Shown: positions 29,408 through 37,608, numbered from the stretch's first letter. The stretch: DNA of 46,946 bases from Nocardioides sp. (GCA_025965275.1 JAOPXG010000041.1:1-46946); one strand, 5' to 3'. Made by a program: numbers and translations. Notes: generated by a model not told the origin, from the sequence alone.

Positions 29408-30220
29408 TCAGGTGATGGTGAGCGCGATGGGACGCACCGGAGATCCGGTGACGCCCTCGAACTTGAGCGGCAGGCAGACGAAGAGGAACTCGGTCGATCC
29501 GCTGGCCGAGAGGTCCTCGAGGTCGACGTTCTCGAGGATGTAGATCCCCGACTCGTAGATCAGGATGGTGTGACAGGGCAGCGATCCCAGGTCCGGGTCG
29601 ACGTGGTCGGTCACGTCGAAGGCGACGTTGTCGGCGCCGCACAGATGGGGCTTGTGGGACGCGAGCCAGCGCGCTGCCTCCGGCCCAACACCCGGGCCGT
29701 TCAGGTAGGTCTCCGGGTCGTTGTAGTGGCGACCGTTGCCGGTGCGCACCAGGACGCAGTCCCCCTCCGCCAGGGTGACGCCTGCCTTGGCCGCCGTGCT
29801 GACCAGGTCGTCCTCGGTCACGAGATACTCGGCAGGCAGGCAGTCGACGCCCTTCGCGGCAGCGACGTCGAGCAGGATGCCGCGTCGGAAGATGGGCTTG
29901 ATCGTCTCGACCCCGAGCTCCGTGAACCCACGCGGCGTCTGGATCTCCGGGGTGACCTGGATCCCCCCGAACATCTGCATCTCCACGGCCTGGTGACACA
30001 AGGCGTCGATGTGCGTGCCCGAGTGCTCCTGCATTGTGATCGTGCCCGAGGCGCTGGTCCGGCTGCCGCCGCCCTCCGCCAGCTCGTGGCGGCGGTGCAA
30101 CGCGTAGATGAAGCCGGGCCAGTGCGCGTGGTAGATCGGAGCCCCGATGTAGCGGACGTGCTCGAGCTCGAAGGTGCGAGCCTGTCCAAGGCTCTGGACG
30201 AGCGTCTCCAGGTCAGCCAC
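29408..30220 (-). CDS. Cyclase-family metal-dependent hydrolase (kynurenine formamidase-like)
   Basis: The 270-residue protein has the metal motif HSGTHIDALCH (His66, His70, Asp72, His76), the HxGTHxDxxxH signature of the cyclase/kynurenine formamidase superfamily. LVRTGNGRHYNDPE, GADNVAFDVTDHVD and FLFVCLPLKFEGVTGSPVRPIAL complete the fold. Members hydrolyse amides, cyclic esters or isatin-like rings, so ring-opening of a lactone is possible here. I chose GTG 30220 (VADLETLV); the upstream in-frame region is non-coding-like and a tiny ORF overlaps the start. It is the first gene of the long minus-strand cluster. Confidence 0.85.
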   Translation of the reverse strand: MADLETLVQSLGQARTFELEHVRYIGAPIYHAHWPGFIYALHRRHELAEGGGSRTSASGTITMQEHSGTHIDALCHQAVEMQMFGGIQVTPEIQTPRGFTELGVETIKPIFRRGILLDVAAAKGVDCLPAEYLVTEDDLVSTAAKAGVTLAEGDCVLVRTGNGRHYNDPETYLNGPGVGPEAARWLASHKPHLCGADNVAFDVTDHVDPDLGSLPCHTILIYESGIYILENVDLEDLSASGSTEFLFVCLPLKFEGVTGSPVRPIALTIT

Positions 30221-30293
30221 GTGTCGCCGCCAGCACCGGCGCGACGAGCTCGCGCAATGAGCCAGCACCCACGCTGACATCCAGAATCCGCAT
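30213..30293 (-). CDS. Possible 26-residue leader ORF upstream of the cyclase gene
   Basis: An ATG at 30293 opens a 26-codon frame (MRILDVSVGAGSLREL, continuing to a TGA at 30213) whose end overlaps the cyclase GTG start by 8 bp. The codon choice looks coding, and its start lies about 40 bp from the operator-like palindrome. It could be a translationally coupled leader peptide or chance. No homologous family is recognised. Confidence 0.35.
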   Translation of the reverse strand: MRILDVSVGAGSLRELVAPVLAATRG

Positions 30294-30332
30294 GTTTCGA
30301 CATCCTCAGATCGGTGAGACGGGCACCACATT

Positions 30333-30355
30333 CGTGTTTCGGTATAGTAAACACG
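30333..30355. promoter_or_regulatory. Operator-like inverted repeat in the divergent promoter region
   Basis: CGTGTTT, nine bases CGGTATAGT, then AAACACG is a perfect 7-bp inverted repeat. It sits between the divergent cyclase cluster and the MFS gene, in an AT-rich patch that is unusual for this GC-rich DNA and includes TATA-like sequence usable as a -10 box in either direction. It is a good candidate binding site for the cluster's IclR regulator, although the regulator is 13 kb away and binding is inferred. Confidence 0.6.
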
Positions 30356-30445
30356 TATCGCACAGAGAAACAAGAGGGTTGTCTGGACGGCGCCGGGAAT
30401 GACGGGCGTGGGCCTAGTCCGGCGCGAGGAGGGAGCACCAAAGCC

Positions 30446-31618
30446 TTGCTGGACAAGGGGTCTGACCGGGGGCGCGTCGTTGCGGCGTACGGCGTGGTCG
30501 TCGCGGGCGTCACCCTGCCGACCCCGCTGTACGTCGTCTACCAGGACCGCTGGGACCTCTCCGTCGGGCAGATCACCGGCCTCTACGCGCTGTATCCGGT
30601 CGGCGTGCTGCTCGTACTCCTGACCGCCGGGCACCTCCCTGACCAACTGGGCCGACGGCCGGTCGTCCTGCTCGCCATCGCCGCCAGCTTCGCGAGCGCG
30701 CTCGCCTTCGCGATCGGGACGTCTCCCGTCGTCCTGGCGGCCGGCCGCCTGCTCACCGGCATCGCGTCAGGCGTCGTGGTCGGCGCTGCAACCCTGCTTC
30801 TGGTCGAGCTGTCGGCGCCGTCCCAGCGACGCCGCACCTCGGTGCTCGCCACGACCGTCAACCAACTCGGACTCGGCCTCGGCGCGCTCGTCTCCGGCGT
30901 CCTCGTGCAGTACGTCTGGCAGCCGACCCGGCTGGTCTTCGTCATCGACCTGGTTGCGCTCGCCGTGGCCGCACGACTCATGCGTGCCGTCCCGGAGACC
31001 GCCCCCTCGGCGGGGCGGGTCCGCTTCGAGCTGCGCTCCCTGCGACTGCCCGAGAGGCGGCGACGAGAGTTCGTCGCGGCCAGCCTCGCGGCGTTCGCCG
31101 GATTCGCGCTCTGCGGGCTGCTGGCCGCGCTCGCGCCCAGCATCGTCCGACACGAGCTCGGCAGCGACAACGCGCTCCTCGGTGGCGCTGCCGTCTTCGT
31201 CGTCTTCGGGGTCTCGGGCATGAGCCAGCTGGGCTGGCATCGCCTCCCCGATCTCGCGGTCATGCGCACCGGACTCGCCCTGCTCGTCGCGAGCCTGGCG
31301 ATCATCACCGTGGGCCTCGAGCTCGGCTCCGTGAGCCTCTTCTTCGTCGGTGTGACGATCGGCGGTTCGGCGGTCGGTGCGGTGTTCATGAGCAGCCTGG
31401 CTCGCGTCAACGCCCAGTCCACGAGCGAGGAGAGGGGAGCGACGACTGCCGCCTACTTCGCCATCACCTTCTCGGGACTCATCGTTCCCGTCGTCGCGAC
31501 GGGAGTGGCGGCCGACCTGATGTCGCAGCTGGCGGCCATCACCTTGTTCTCGGTCGTGGTCAGCGTCGTGGCCTTGACTTCCGCGGTGCTGACGATTCCC
31601 ACGCGCGCCCGGAGCTGA
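30446..31618 (+). CDS. MFS transporter
   Basis: The 390-residue protein has twelve predicted helices and the MFS motif A GHLPDQLGRRPVVLLA after helix 2. The TTG at 30446 (LLDKGSDRGRVV) follows a purine-rich GGAGGGAG about 12 bases upstream and leaves the palindrome outside the gene; an in-frame ATG at 30314 would put the operator inside the coding region. It is transcribed divergently from the catabolic cluster and may export a pathway intermediate or import an alternative substrate. Its subfamily resembles drug exporters of actinobacteria, so the role is uncertain. Confidence 0.85.
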   Translation: MLDKGSDRGRVVAAYGVVVAGVTLPTPLYVVYQDRWDLSVGQITGLYALYPVGVLLVLLTAGHLPDQLGRRPVVLLAIAASFASALAFAIGTSPVVLAAGRLLTGIASGVVVGAATLLLVELSAPSQRRRTSVLATTVNQLGLGLGALVSGVLVQYVWQPTRLVFVIDLVALAVAARLMRAVPETAPSAGRVRFELRSLRLPERRRREFVAASLAAFAGFALCGLLAALAPSIVRHELGSDNALLGGAAVFVVFGVSGMSQLGWHRLPDLAVMRTGLALLVASLAIITVGLELGSVSLFFVGVTIGGSAVGAVFMSSLARVNAQSTSEERGATTAAYFAITFSGLIVPVVATGVAADLMSQLAAITLFSVVVSVVALTSAVLTIPTRARS

Positions 31619-31636
31619 TCCAGGCCTCGCAGTGGC

Positions 31637-32353
31637 TCACCCCTGCTGGTGGGAGACGACGCTCAGGCCGTGGCGCTCGTACGCCGTGTCGGCCCACGGC
31701 GAGACCAGGAGGTCCGAGAAGGCCTCCTGCGCGACGCTTGCGCTCCCAGCGGAAGCCATCACGACCACTAGCTCCTGCTGGACCTCGGACGGAAGCGGCC
31801 CGAGGATCCGGGCACCGTCGACCAACATCAGCTCCGGCATGAGCTGGACGGCAACGTCTGCGACACCGTCGACGACCGACTGCGCGGCGTACCCACTGGC
31901 GAGGATGGTCGCCCGCGAGTTCACTCGCTCCGCAATGCCGAGCTCGTCGAGGAGCCGGCCGAAGTAGATCCCGCTCGCGCCGGAGCGCGAGTAGGCGACA
32001 GAGGAAGCCCGCAGCACCAGCTCGATGAGATCGTCCACGCTCGAGAGCGGCGGCGACCCCAACGACGGTGCGATGGCGACCCCGATGCCGCAGCGCGCGA
32101 GCGGCACCAGGTCCTGCTGAGGCAGGACAGCACTCGCGACGAGCTCGCCGAGCGCGCCCGCCATGCCCAGCACGAGGTCGGGTGACGTGCCCTCCTGGAT
32201 TCGTTCGCGCAGCGCCGTCGTCGTCAGGTAGGCCGCCTCGACGGATGCGTCGTGCGCCTCCTCGAACCGAGGGATCAACTCGGCGTCGAGCACCGCGGCC
32301 AGCGCGGGCGTGCTCACGATCAGCAGCGGCCTCACTGCGTCTTCCCTGATCAT
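31637..32353 (-). CDS. Leaderless ModA-like substrate-binding-fold protein
   Basis: The 238-residue protein starts MIREDAVRPLLIVSTPALAA and has type 2 periplasmic-binding patterns of the molybdate-binding ModA kind: PDLVLGMAGALGELVAS, VAYSRSGASGIYFGRLLDELGI and GYAAQSVVDGVADVAVQ. Unlike ModA it has no signal peptide or lipobox, so it is probably cytoplasmic. There are no modB or modC genes nearby. It is convergent with the MFS gene (18 bp between stop codons) and divergent from the AEC transporter. A cytoplasmic ligand-binding or sensory role is possible. Confidence 0.7.
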   Translation of the reverse strand: MIREDAVRPLLIVSTPALAAVLDAELIPRFEEAHDASVEAAYLTTTALRERIQEGTSPDLVLGMAGALGELVASAVLPQQDLVPLARCGIGVAIAPSLGSPPLSSVDDLIELVLRASSVAYSRSGASGIYFGRLLDELGIAERVNSRATILASGYAAQSVVDGVADVAVQLMPELMLVDGARILGPLPSEVQQELVVVMASAGSASVAQEAFSDLLVSPWADTAYERHGLSVVSHQQG

Positions 32354-32435
32354 CTCGGTCGCCTCACTCGCTCGTGGCAGTCCCGTACGCGGTCGGTGTC
32401 TCGCGTCGGACGGCGGCCACTCTAGGGTCAACCAC

Positions 32436-33356
32436 GTGGAGGGAGTCTTCGAGGGTTTCGCGACGATCGGCATCCTCATCGGACTCGGGATCCTGCTCGC
32501 GCACCTCGGGGTCATCGACGCTATCGGACAACACACCCTGTCCACGCTGGCGTTCTATGTCGCCAGCCCGGCCCTGCTGGTCACGGTCCTGGAGTCGAGC
32601 GACCTGACCGAGGTCTTCTCTGGGAACCTCGTGGCGACAGCGGCGGCGGTGCTCGTCACCGGGCTCACCTACGTCGCCGTGGCCGCGGTCCGGCGCCAGG
32701 AGCTCGGAGCGACGGTCGTGGGGACGCTGTGCTCGGCGTACGTCAACGGCGGGAACCTGGGTCTGCCGATCGCCGCCTACGTGTTGGGCGATCCTGCGTT
32801 GGTGGCGCCAGTGCTCCTGCTCCAGCTCCTGCTCCTGCAGCCGCTGGCCCTGGTCCTGCTCGACGTCGACACCAGCCCGACCCGCCTGTCGGTCGGCAAG
32901 GTGCTGATGCGCCCGCTGACCAACCCGATCACGATCGGATCGTTCATCGGGTTGTTGCTCGCGGTGACCGACATCGGCCTCCCGAGCGCACTGCACGACC
33001 CCCTGGTTCTGGTCAGCGGGATGGCCGTGCCGTCGATGCTGCTGGCCTACGGTGTCTCCCTACGGCTCGGGCCCCTGCCAGGTCGCGGAGTACCAGCCGG
33101 CGAGTTGGGCCTGGCGGTCGGGCTCAAGATGGTCGTGCAACCGATCGCGGCGTACGCCGTCGGCCGGTATGCCGTCGGACTCGACACCCCGGCGCTTCTC
33201 GCCGTCACTGTGCTCTCTGCTCTGCCCACCGCACAGAACGTCTTCATCATCGCATCGCGCTACGAGCGATCCGCCCTGCTCGCAAGGGACGCGATCTTCG
33301 TCAGCACGATCGCCTCAGTCCCAATGGTCATCCTGATCACGGTCCTGATCGTCTGA
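32436..33356 (+). CDS. AEC-family (auxin efflux carrier type) transporter
   Basis: The 306-residue membrane protein has about ten helices in two inverted halves. GILLAHLGVID, FYVASPALLVTVL, AYVNGGNLGLPIAAYVLGD and SALPTAQNVFIIASRY are typical of AEC permeases, which move malate, malonate and other carboxylates. The GTG at 32436 follows the start region shared with the divergent ModA-like gene. A carboxylate carrier here fits the hydroxyacid theme of the cluster. Confidence 0.88.
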   Translation: MEGVFEGFATIGILIGLGILLAHLGVIDAIGQHTLSTLAFYVASPALLVTVLESSDLTEVFSGNLVATAAAVLVTGLTYVAVAAVRRQELGATVVGTLCSAYVNGGNLGLPIAAYVLGDPALVAPVLLLQLLLLQPLALVLLDVDTSPTRLSVGKVLMRPLTNPITIGSFIGLLLAVTDIGLPSALHDPLVLVSGMAVPSMLLAYGVSLRLGPLPGRGVPAGELGLAVGLKMVVQPIAAYAVGRYAVGLDTPALLAVTVLSALPTAQNVFIIASRYERSALLARDAIFVSTIASVPMVILITVLIV

Positions 33357-33485
33357 ATCGGTCTGCGAGTCCGGGCTGGATGCGCGCATGCCTTGCGGCG
33401 GTCTCGACGTCACGGCCATGCAGCACAACCGTGACCTTATGCCTGCCGGACCCTTCGGACGTGGCCGTCGACTAGGCCCGTCCGA

Positions 33486-33511
33486 CCAACACGTCCGCCC
33501 AACACGTCCGC
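33486..33511. repeat. Perfect 13-bp tandem duplication
   Basis: The unit CCAACACGTCCGC occurs twice in direct succession (33486-33498 and 33499-33511), upstream of the broken MFS gene. It could be a duplicated regulator site or a slippage product. The 294-bp gap between the AEC stop and the MFS start holds nothing else but the hairpin listed separately. Confidence 0.7.
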
Positions 33512-33541
33512 AGGTGAGGCGGGTCGCTTCGGTAGGTCGAA

Positions 33542-33559
33542 CCCGGCCATCTGGCCGGG
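33542..33559. terminator. Strong GC hairpin upstream of the DHA2 MFS pseudogene
   Basis: CCCGGCC, loop ATCT, GGCCGGG makes a perfect seven-pair stem with a four-base loop. It lies about 190 bp after the AEC gene and 90 bp before the MFS ATG. It has no T-run, so it may be an attenuator or terminator remnant. Confidence 0.4.
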
Positions 33560-33650
33560 GCGACCGTGTCTGACGGCGGCGAATGTGGGGGGTGCCTGCT
33601 CGACGAGCAGGTCGGATGCGGGCCCGAAGCCCGAGCGCGAAGGAGTCACC

Positions 33651-34807
33651 ATGTCCGGCCATCCCGCATCGCACCCCAGCACCGCGTCGCACCCGGCATC
33701 CGGAACCGAGATCGAGCTGCGCAAGTCATGGGTGCTGCTTGCTGTCGCGCTCGCGGCCCAGATCTTGGTCGTCCTCGACATCTCGGTCGTCAACACTGCC
33801 CTACCGTCCATCGGCCGCTCGTTGAGCCTCGACAGCGGCGAGCTCCAGTGGGTCGTCACCGCGTACCTGATGATGTCCGGCGGCTGCCTCCTCCTCGGCG
33901 GGCGCATCGCCGACCTGCTGTCTCGCCGTGGCGTGTTCCTGACCGGGCTGGTCCTGTTCACCGTCGCGTCCGCGGTCAGCGGTCTCGCCAACACCGGGAA
34001 TCAGCTCATCGCCGCACGTGCCGTCCAAGGACTCTCCGCAGCACTGCTCACCCCGTCCGCGATGTCGCTCATCACGACCCACGACGTCGGCAACCAGCGC
34101 AAGACCGCCCTGGCCGGGTGGGGTGCCGTCGGCAGTCTCGACGTCGCCGCAGGTGTCTCGTCGGAGGAGCGCTCACACGGCGGCGAGCTGGCAGGCCATC
34201 TTCTGGGTCAACGTCCCTGTCGGTGTCGTTGCGCTGCTCGTCGGGCGTCGCATCATCGTCAAGGAGACACGCACCGCACCGTGGCCCAATCTGCGGGGAC
34301 TTCGACCTTCCCGGGACCCTGGCCATCGTCACCGGCCTCGGAACGCTCGTCTACGGCATCTCCGGCACCAGCACCAGCGGCTGGGCCTCCGTCCACACCA
34401 TCGCCGTGTTCACCGCATCCGCGGTCCTGCTGCTCGTGCTCCTCAAGCTCGAGAACCGTGCCGCGGAGCCGCTGTCCCCGCCGCACGTGTGGACGCTCCA
34501 GTCCCTCGTGTCAGGCACCGTGGTCATGCTCGGCGTGTCCGGCATCCTCGTCGGGGCGGAGTTCCTGACCTCGATCTACCTCCAGACTGTCCACGGGTAC
34601 TCCGCACTGGAGACCGGGCTCGCGTTCCTGCCGTTCGCGTTCGCCCTCACCGTCGGCACGGTCGTTGCCAAGCACCTGCTTGCCCACGTCTCTCCGCTTA
34701 GCATCGCCACCATCGGGCTGCTCGTCACCGTGCTCGCGTCCGGGTGGCTGTCGGCGATGGTCGGATCGGCGAGTCGGTGTGTCATGAGCCCTGCACCGGG
34801 AGCGTGA
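33651..34807 (+). pseudogene. DHA2-type MFS drug transporter, frameshifted and truncated
   Basis: Translation starts normally at ATG 33651: ILVVLDISVVNTALPSIGRS is the DHA2/EmrB motif of helix 1 and LGGRIADLLSRRG is motif A. The frame breaks near 34135 after GWGAVGSLDVAAGV. SWQAIFWVNVPVGVVALLVGR continues in the second frame and DLPGTLAIVTGLGTLVYGIS in the third, so there are shifts near 34135 and 34290. The reading stops after helix 11 or so (TIGLLVTVLASGWLS), well short of a full 14-helix protein. Its end overlaps the stop region of the convergent gene by 26 bp. The transporter cannot be functional as written. Confidence 0.85.
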
Positions 34808-35564
34808 CCGGCTTCGGGGGGCCGACCCCGGTCGACATCTGCACGGTGAAGGTGACCTCGGCGGCTCCGTCCGGGACCGGCGCGGGGAGCTGCAGCGTCT
34901 GGGTGGACTCCTCGGCGAGGTGGAACGGCATCGTGCCCAGCTTCGTGTCTCCCGCGGTGACGGCGATGGTGCCGGCGCAGCCCTTGGCACCGCTGCCACA
35001 GGTGAGCTGGACACCGGCGTTGCCGTGCGCATCTGGGGTGATGGTCGTGCTCGCGACGGCGAGCAGCGACGGAAAGACGACCCCGGTCGGCGTGTTGTCC
35101 CCGTTCGGGTCGAAGCAGCCGTCGAACTCGAAGACGGGGTTGGTGACCTCGCGCCCCTCGGCGTCGGTCATGGTCAGGAAGCCGGTGAGCTTGCTGGGGC
35201 TGCCGACGGTGTAGCAGTCGTTGCTGTGCACGTTGAGCTCGAACTTGCCGTAACCCTCGGGGGGCATGGGGACCTCGGGGTCGGTCCAGCTCATCAGGCA
35301 GTTCCAGTCGCCACCGGGTCCGACGTCGTTGTTCTCGGCGCCGGCCTTGTCGCACATGGCCTTGGCATGCAACGACGCGGGAGTGATGCGGCGGCCCTGG
35401 ATACGGGCCTGGTCAGCGTACTGGTTGGCGAAGTTGGTGGTGAGGGACCGCTCGAGCCGAGGCCGGGTGACGGTGCTGGTGTCGCCGCTGGTGGCGACGA
35501 CGGCCGAGCCGAGAGCGATGACTGCGACGAGCGCGGCGAGGATGACGAGGATGGTACGACGCAT
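34782..35564 (-). CDS. Membrane-anchored extracytoplasmic protein of the ABC exporter operon
   Basis: The 260-residue protein starts at ATG 35564 with a short basic end and one hydrophobic helix (ILVILAALVAVIALGSAVVA), so it is a signal anchor or cleavable signal. The rest is soluble, with six cysteines in the segment from residue about 75 onwards (MCDKAG, WNCLMSW, NDCYTV, DGCFD, LTCGSGAKGCAG), suggesting disulfides outside the cell. No known domain is recognised. The ABC permease gene ends 5 bp upstream, so it is the third gene of that operon. It may be an extracytoplasmic partner of the exporter. Confidence 0.75.
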   Translation of the reverse strand: MRRTILVILAALVAVIALGSAVVATSGDTSTVTRPRLERSLTTNFANQYADQARIQGRRITPASLHAKAMCDKAGAENNDVGPGGDWNCLMSWTDPEVPMPPEGYGKFELNVHSNDCYTVGSPSKLTGFLTMTDAEGREVTNPVFEFDGCFDPNGDNTPTGVVFPSLLAVASTTITPDAHGNAGVQLTCGSGAKGCAGTIAVTAGDTKLGTMPFHLAEESTQTLQLPAPVPDGAAEVTFTVQMSTGVGPPKPVTLPVQGS

Positions 35565-35569
35565 GGTGT

Positions 35570-36442
35570 TCAGCCTCCTGTGATGTCGCGTCGGCGGAGC
35601 ATGACGAAGGCCGCACCGAGGCAGACGGCACACCAGGCGGCGCTGGTGATCAGTCCTTCGGTGAGTGGCCCGGTGAACCGTGGGTCGGCGAAGAGGCCGT
35701 GCCAGGCCTCGAACGGCGTGGTGAGCAGGAACGGCCGGATCGCCTCGACGCCGCCGAGGGCGCCGACGAGCTGCATGACCATGCCGATCACGACCGGTGC
35801 CGCGATGCCGACGGCGGGGTTGCGCGACCAGACCGAGAGAAGGATCGCGAGGCACGTGAACCCGAGCATCGCCGGCAGCATGGTCGCCCAGGACGCGGCG
35901 ACGAGCCGTAGCGCCTCGGCGGCGGGGATGGTCTGCCCGGACAGCCCGGTCAGCGGCTGGTGCCCGACGATGAGCACGCTCGACACGATCGTCGACGTGG
36001 CGAGCACGGCAAGCACGATGACGGCGAACCCGCACGCCGTCAGGGTCTTCGCCCAGAACAGCTGGGCGCGGCTGGTGGAGCGGGTCAGGACGGTCTTCCA
36101 GGTGCCGTGCTGGTCCTCGCTGGCGAAGATGTCGCCGGCGACGACTGCTGTGAGCAGCGGCAGGACCCACTGGGCGGCGAATCCGAGGACGAGGAGCGAG
36201 AGGGCGAACCCGTTGTCGGTGGCGAAGCGGCCGAACAGGGTGTCCTTCGGCGGTCGGGACTGGCCCTGGATGACGACCACGACGATGACGGGGAGGACGA
36301 GGGCGCCGATGAGGACCGCCTTGGCGCGGTACTGAGCGCGGAGCTTGCGGATCTCCCAGCGCAGCGGCGCGAGTGCGCCCGGATGCCGTCGGGTGGCCGG
36401 GGACGTGTCGACCGGCGCTGCGGCCGTGGTGGTGGCGCTCAT
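35570..36442 (-). CDS. ABC-2 type transporter permease
   Basis: The 290-residue membrane protein has about six hydrophobic segments, an N-terminal LAPLRWEIRKLRAQYRAKAV amphipathic region before helix 1, and DIFASEDQHGTWKTVLTRST between helices 2 and 3, a pattern common to actinobacterial ABC-2 permeases. It overlaps the ATPase gene by 4 bp. With that ATPase it forms an exporter, probably for a lipid, peptide or drug-like compound. Confidence 0.88.
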   Translation of the reverse strand: MSATTTAAAPVDTSPATRRHPGALAPLRWEIRKLRAQYRAKAVLIGALVLPVIVVVVIQGQSRPPKDTLFGRFATDNGFALSLLVLGFAAQWVLPLLTAVVAGDIFASEDQHGTWKTVLTRSTSRAQLFWAKTLTACGFAVIVLAVLATSTIVSSVLIVGHQPLTGLSGQTIPAAEALRLVAASWATMLPAMLGFTCLAILLSVWSRNPAVGIAAPVVIGMVMQLVGALGGVEAIRPFLLTTPFEAWHGLFADPRFTGPLTEGLITSAAWCAVCLGAAFVMLRRRDITGG

Positions 36443-37410
36443 CGGGCTGCCTCGGCCAGCTCGGCCAGCTCGGCCGGACGGTCGAGGGTCTGGTGGGTGG
36501 TGTCGTCGGTGAGCATGAAGAACAGCGCCTCCAGCGGTGTCTGGGTCTGGGTGAGCGTGAGCAGGTCGATGTTGTTGCGGACGAGCGCGGCGACGTACGC
36601 CGAGACGTCGGGCGTCGGCCCGGTCACGACGAGCGCGGCCTCGGGGTCGCGGGTGACCCGCAGTGCGGGGTGCTGCTCGGCCAGGGCGAGTGCGCGGGTG
36701 TCGTCGGTGGTGGCGAGCAGGTGTCCGGGGTCCGGGGCCATCGTGCGCAGCTTCGCGATGGTGCCGTGGAACGCGACGGTGCCGCGCTTCATGATGGTGA
36801 CGTTGTCGCAGATCTCCTCGACCTCGTCCATGTCGTGGGAGCTGAGGAGCACCGTCAGGCCGCTGTTGGCGAGCCGTTTCACCAGGGCACGCATGTCGCG
36901 GATGCCAGCAGGGTCGAGGCCGTTGGCGGGCTCGTCGAGGACCAGGAGTCGCGGCTCGCGTAGCAGGCTCGCCGCGACTCCGAGGCGCTGCCGCATGCCG
37001 TAGGAGTAGCCGCCGACCTTCTGGTCGGCGCGGTCGGTCATCTCGACCAGCTCGAGGAGTTCCTCGAGCAGACCGGGGCGGACGCCGCCATCGAGCAGGG
37101 CGAGACCTTCGAGGTTCTGCCGGCCGGTGAGGTAGGGGTAGAACCTCGGGCTCTCGATGAAGCCGCCGACCCCGTCGAGCACACCGACGCCGTCGGCGCC
37201 CCAGCTCTTGCCCAACACCTCGATGGTGCCGGAGTCGGGTCGGATCAGCCCGAACAGCATGCGCAGGAAGGTCGTCTTCCCGGCTCCGTTGGGGCCAAGG
37301 ACGCCGTAGACCTCGCCTGCTGCGACTCGGATGGTGATGTCGTCGACGGCGAGCACGGACCCGAAGGTCTTGGTCACGCCGGTCGCTTCGACTGCTAGTA
37401 GGTCGTTCAT
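36439..37410 (-). CDS. ABC transporter ATP-binding protein of an ABC-2 exporter
   Basis: The 323-residue ATPase begins at ATG 37410 (MNDLLAVEATGVTKTFG). Walker A is GPNGAGKTTFLRM, the signature is YSYGMRQRLGVAASLL, Walker B is LLVLDEPANGLDP and the switch histidine is in LLSSHDMDEVE. The C-terminal tail of about 100 residues (LRTMAPDPGHLLATTDD, then QTPLEALFFMLTDDT) is typical of drug/lantibiotic-type exporters. The divergent promoter region upstream contains a 25-bp inverted repeat, so expression is probably controlled by the two-component system at 40.3-42.4 kb. Confidence 0.93.
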   Translation of the reverse strand: MNDLLAVEATGVTKTFGSVLAVDDITIRVAAGEVYGVLGPNGAGKTTFLRMLFGLIRPDSGTIEVLGKSWGADGVGVLDGVGGFIESPRFYPYLTGRQNLEGLALLDGGVRPGLLEELLELVEMTDRADQKVGGYSYGMRQRLGVAASLLREPRLLVLDEPANGLDPAGIRDMRALVKRLANSGLTVLLSSHDMDEVEEICDNVTIMKRGTVAFHGTIAKLRTMAPDPGHLLATTDDTRALALAEQHPALRVTRDPEAALVVTGPTPDVSAYVAALVRNNIDLLTLTQTQTPLEALFFMLTDDTTHQTLDRPAELAELAEAAR

Positions 37411-37432
37411 GATGCGCACCGTAGAAGGGGCA

Positions 37433-37548
37433 ACATGAAGAGACGATGAAGGCGCCTCCACGGGTGGTCGTGCTGCTCGGTACTCGCGTCGTCGGATCGG
37501 CGTACGGACGCCGTCAGCGCCCAAGGCGCCTTCATCGTCGCTTCATGT
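37433..37548. promoter_or_regulatory. 25-bp inverted repeat with internal TTCAT direct repeats: putative OmpR-type operator pair
   Basis: The left arm (37433-37457) is ACATGAAGAGACGATGAAGG plus CGCCT; the right arm (37524-37548) is its reverse complement with one mismatch. Sixty-six bases separate the arms. Each arm contains TTCATC-N5-TTCATG (as read on one strand), two hexamers spaced 11 bp apart, which is one helical turn and the usual geometry of OmpR/PhoB response-regulator sites. One copy faces each divergent operon (ABC exporter; PAP2-DedA-GT-RR-HK). The last operon encodes such a regulator, which suggests autoregulation. Confidence 0.72.
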
Positions 37549-37608
37549 GGTCCTGCCTACCCTCAGCTCACCGATCGAATCGAGCCGGGGCAGACGAAGG
37601 AGGCAACA

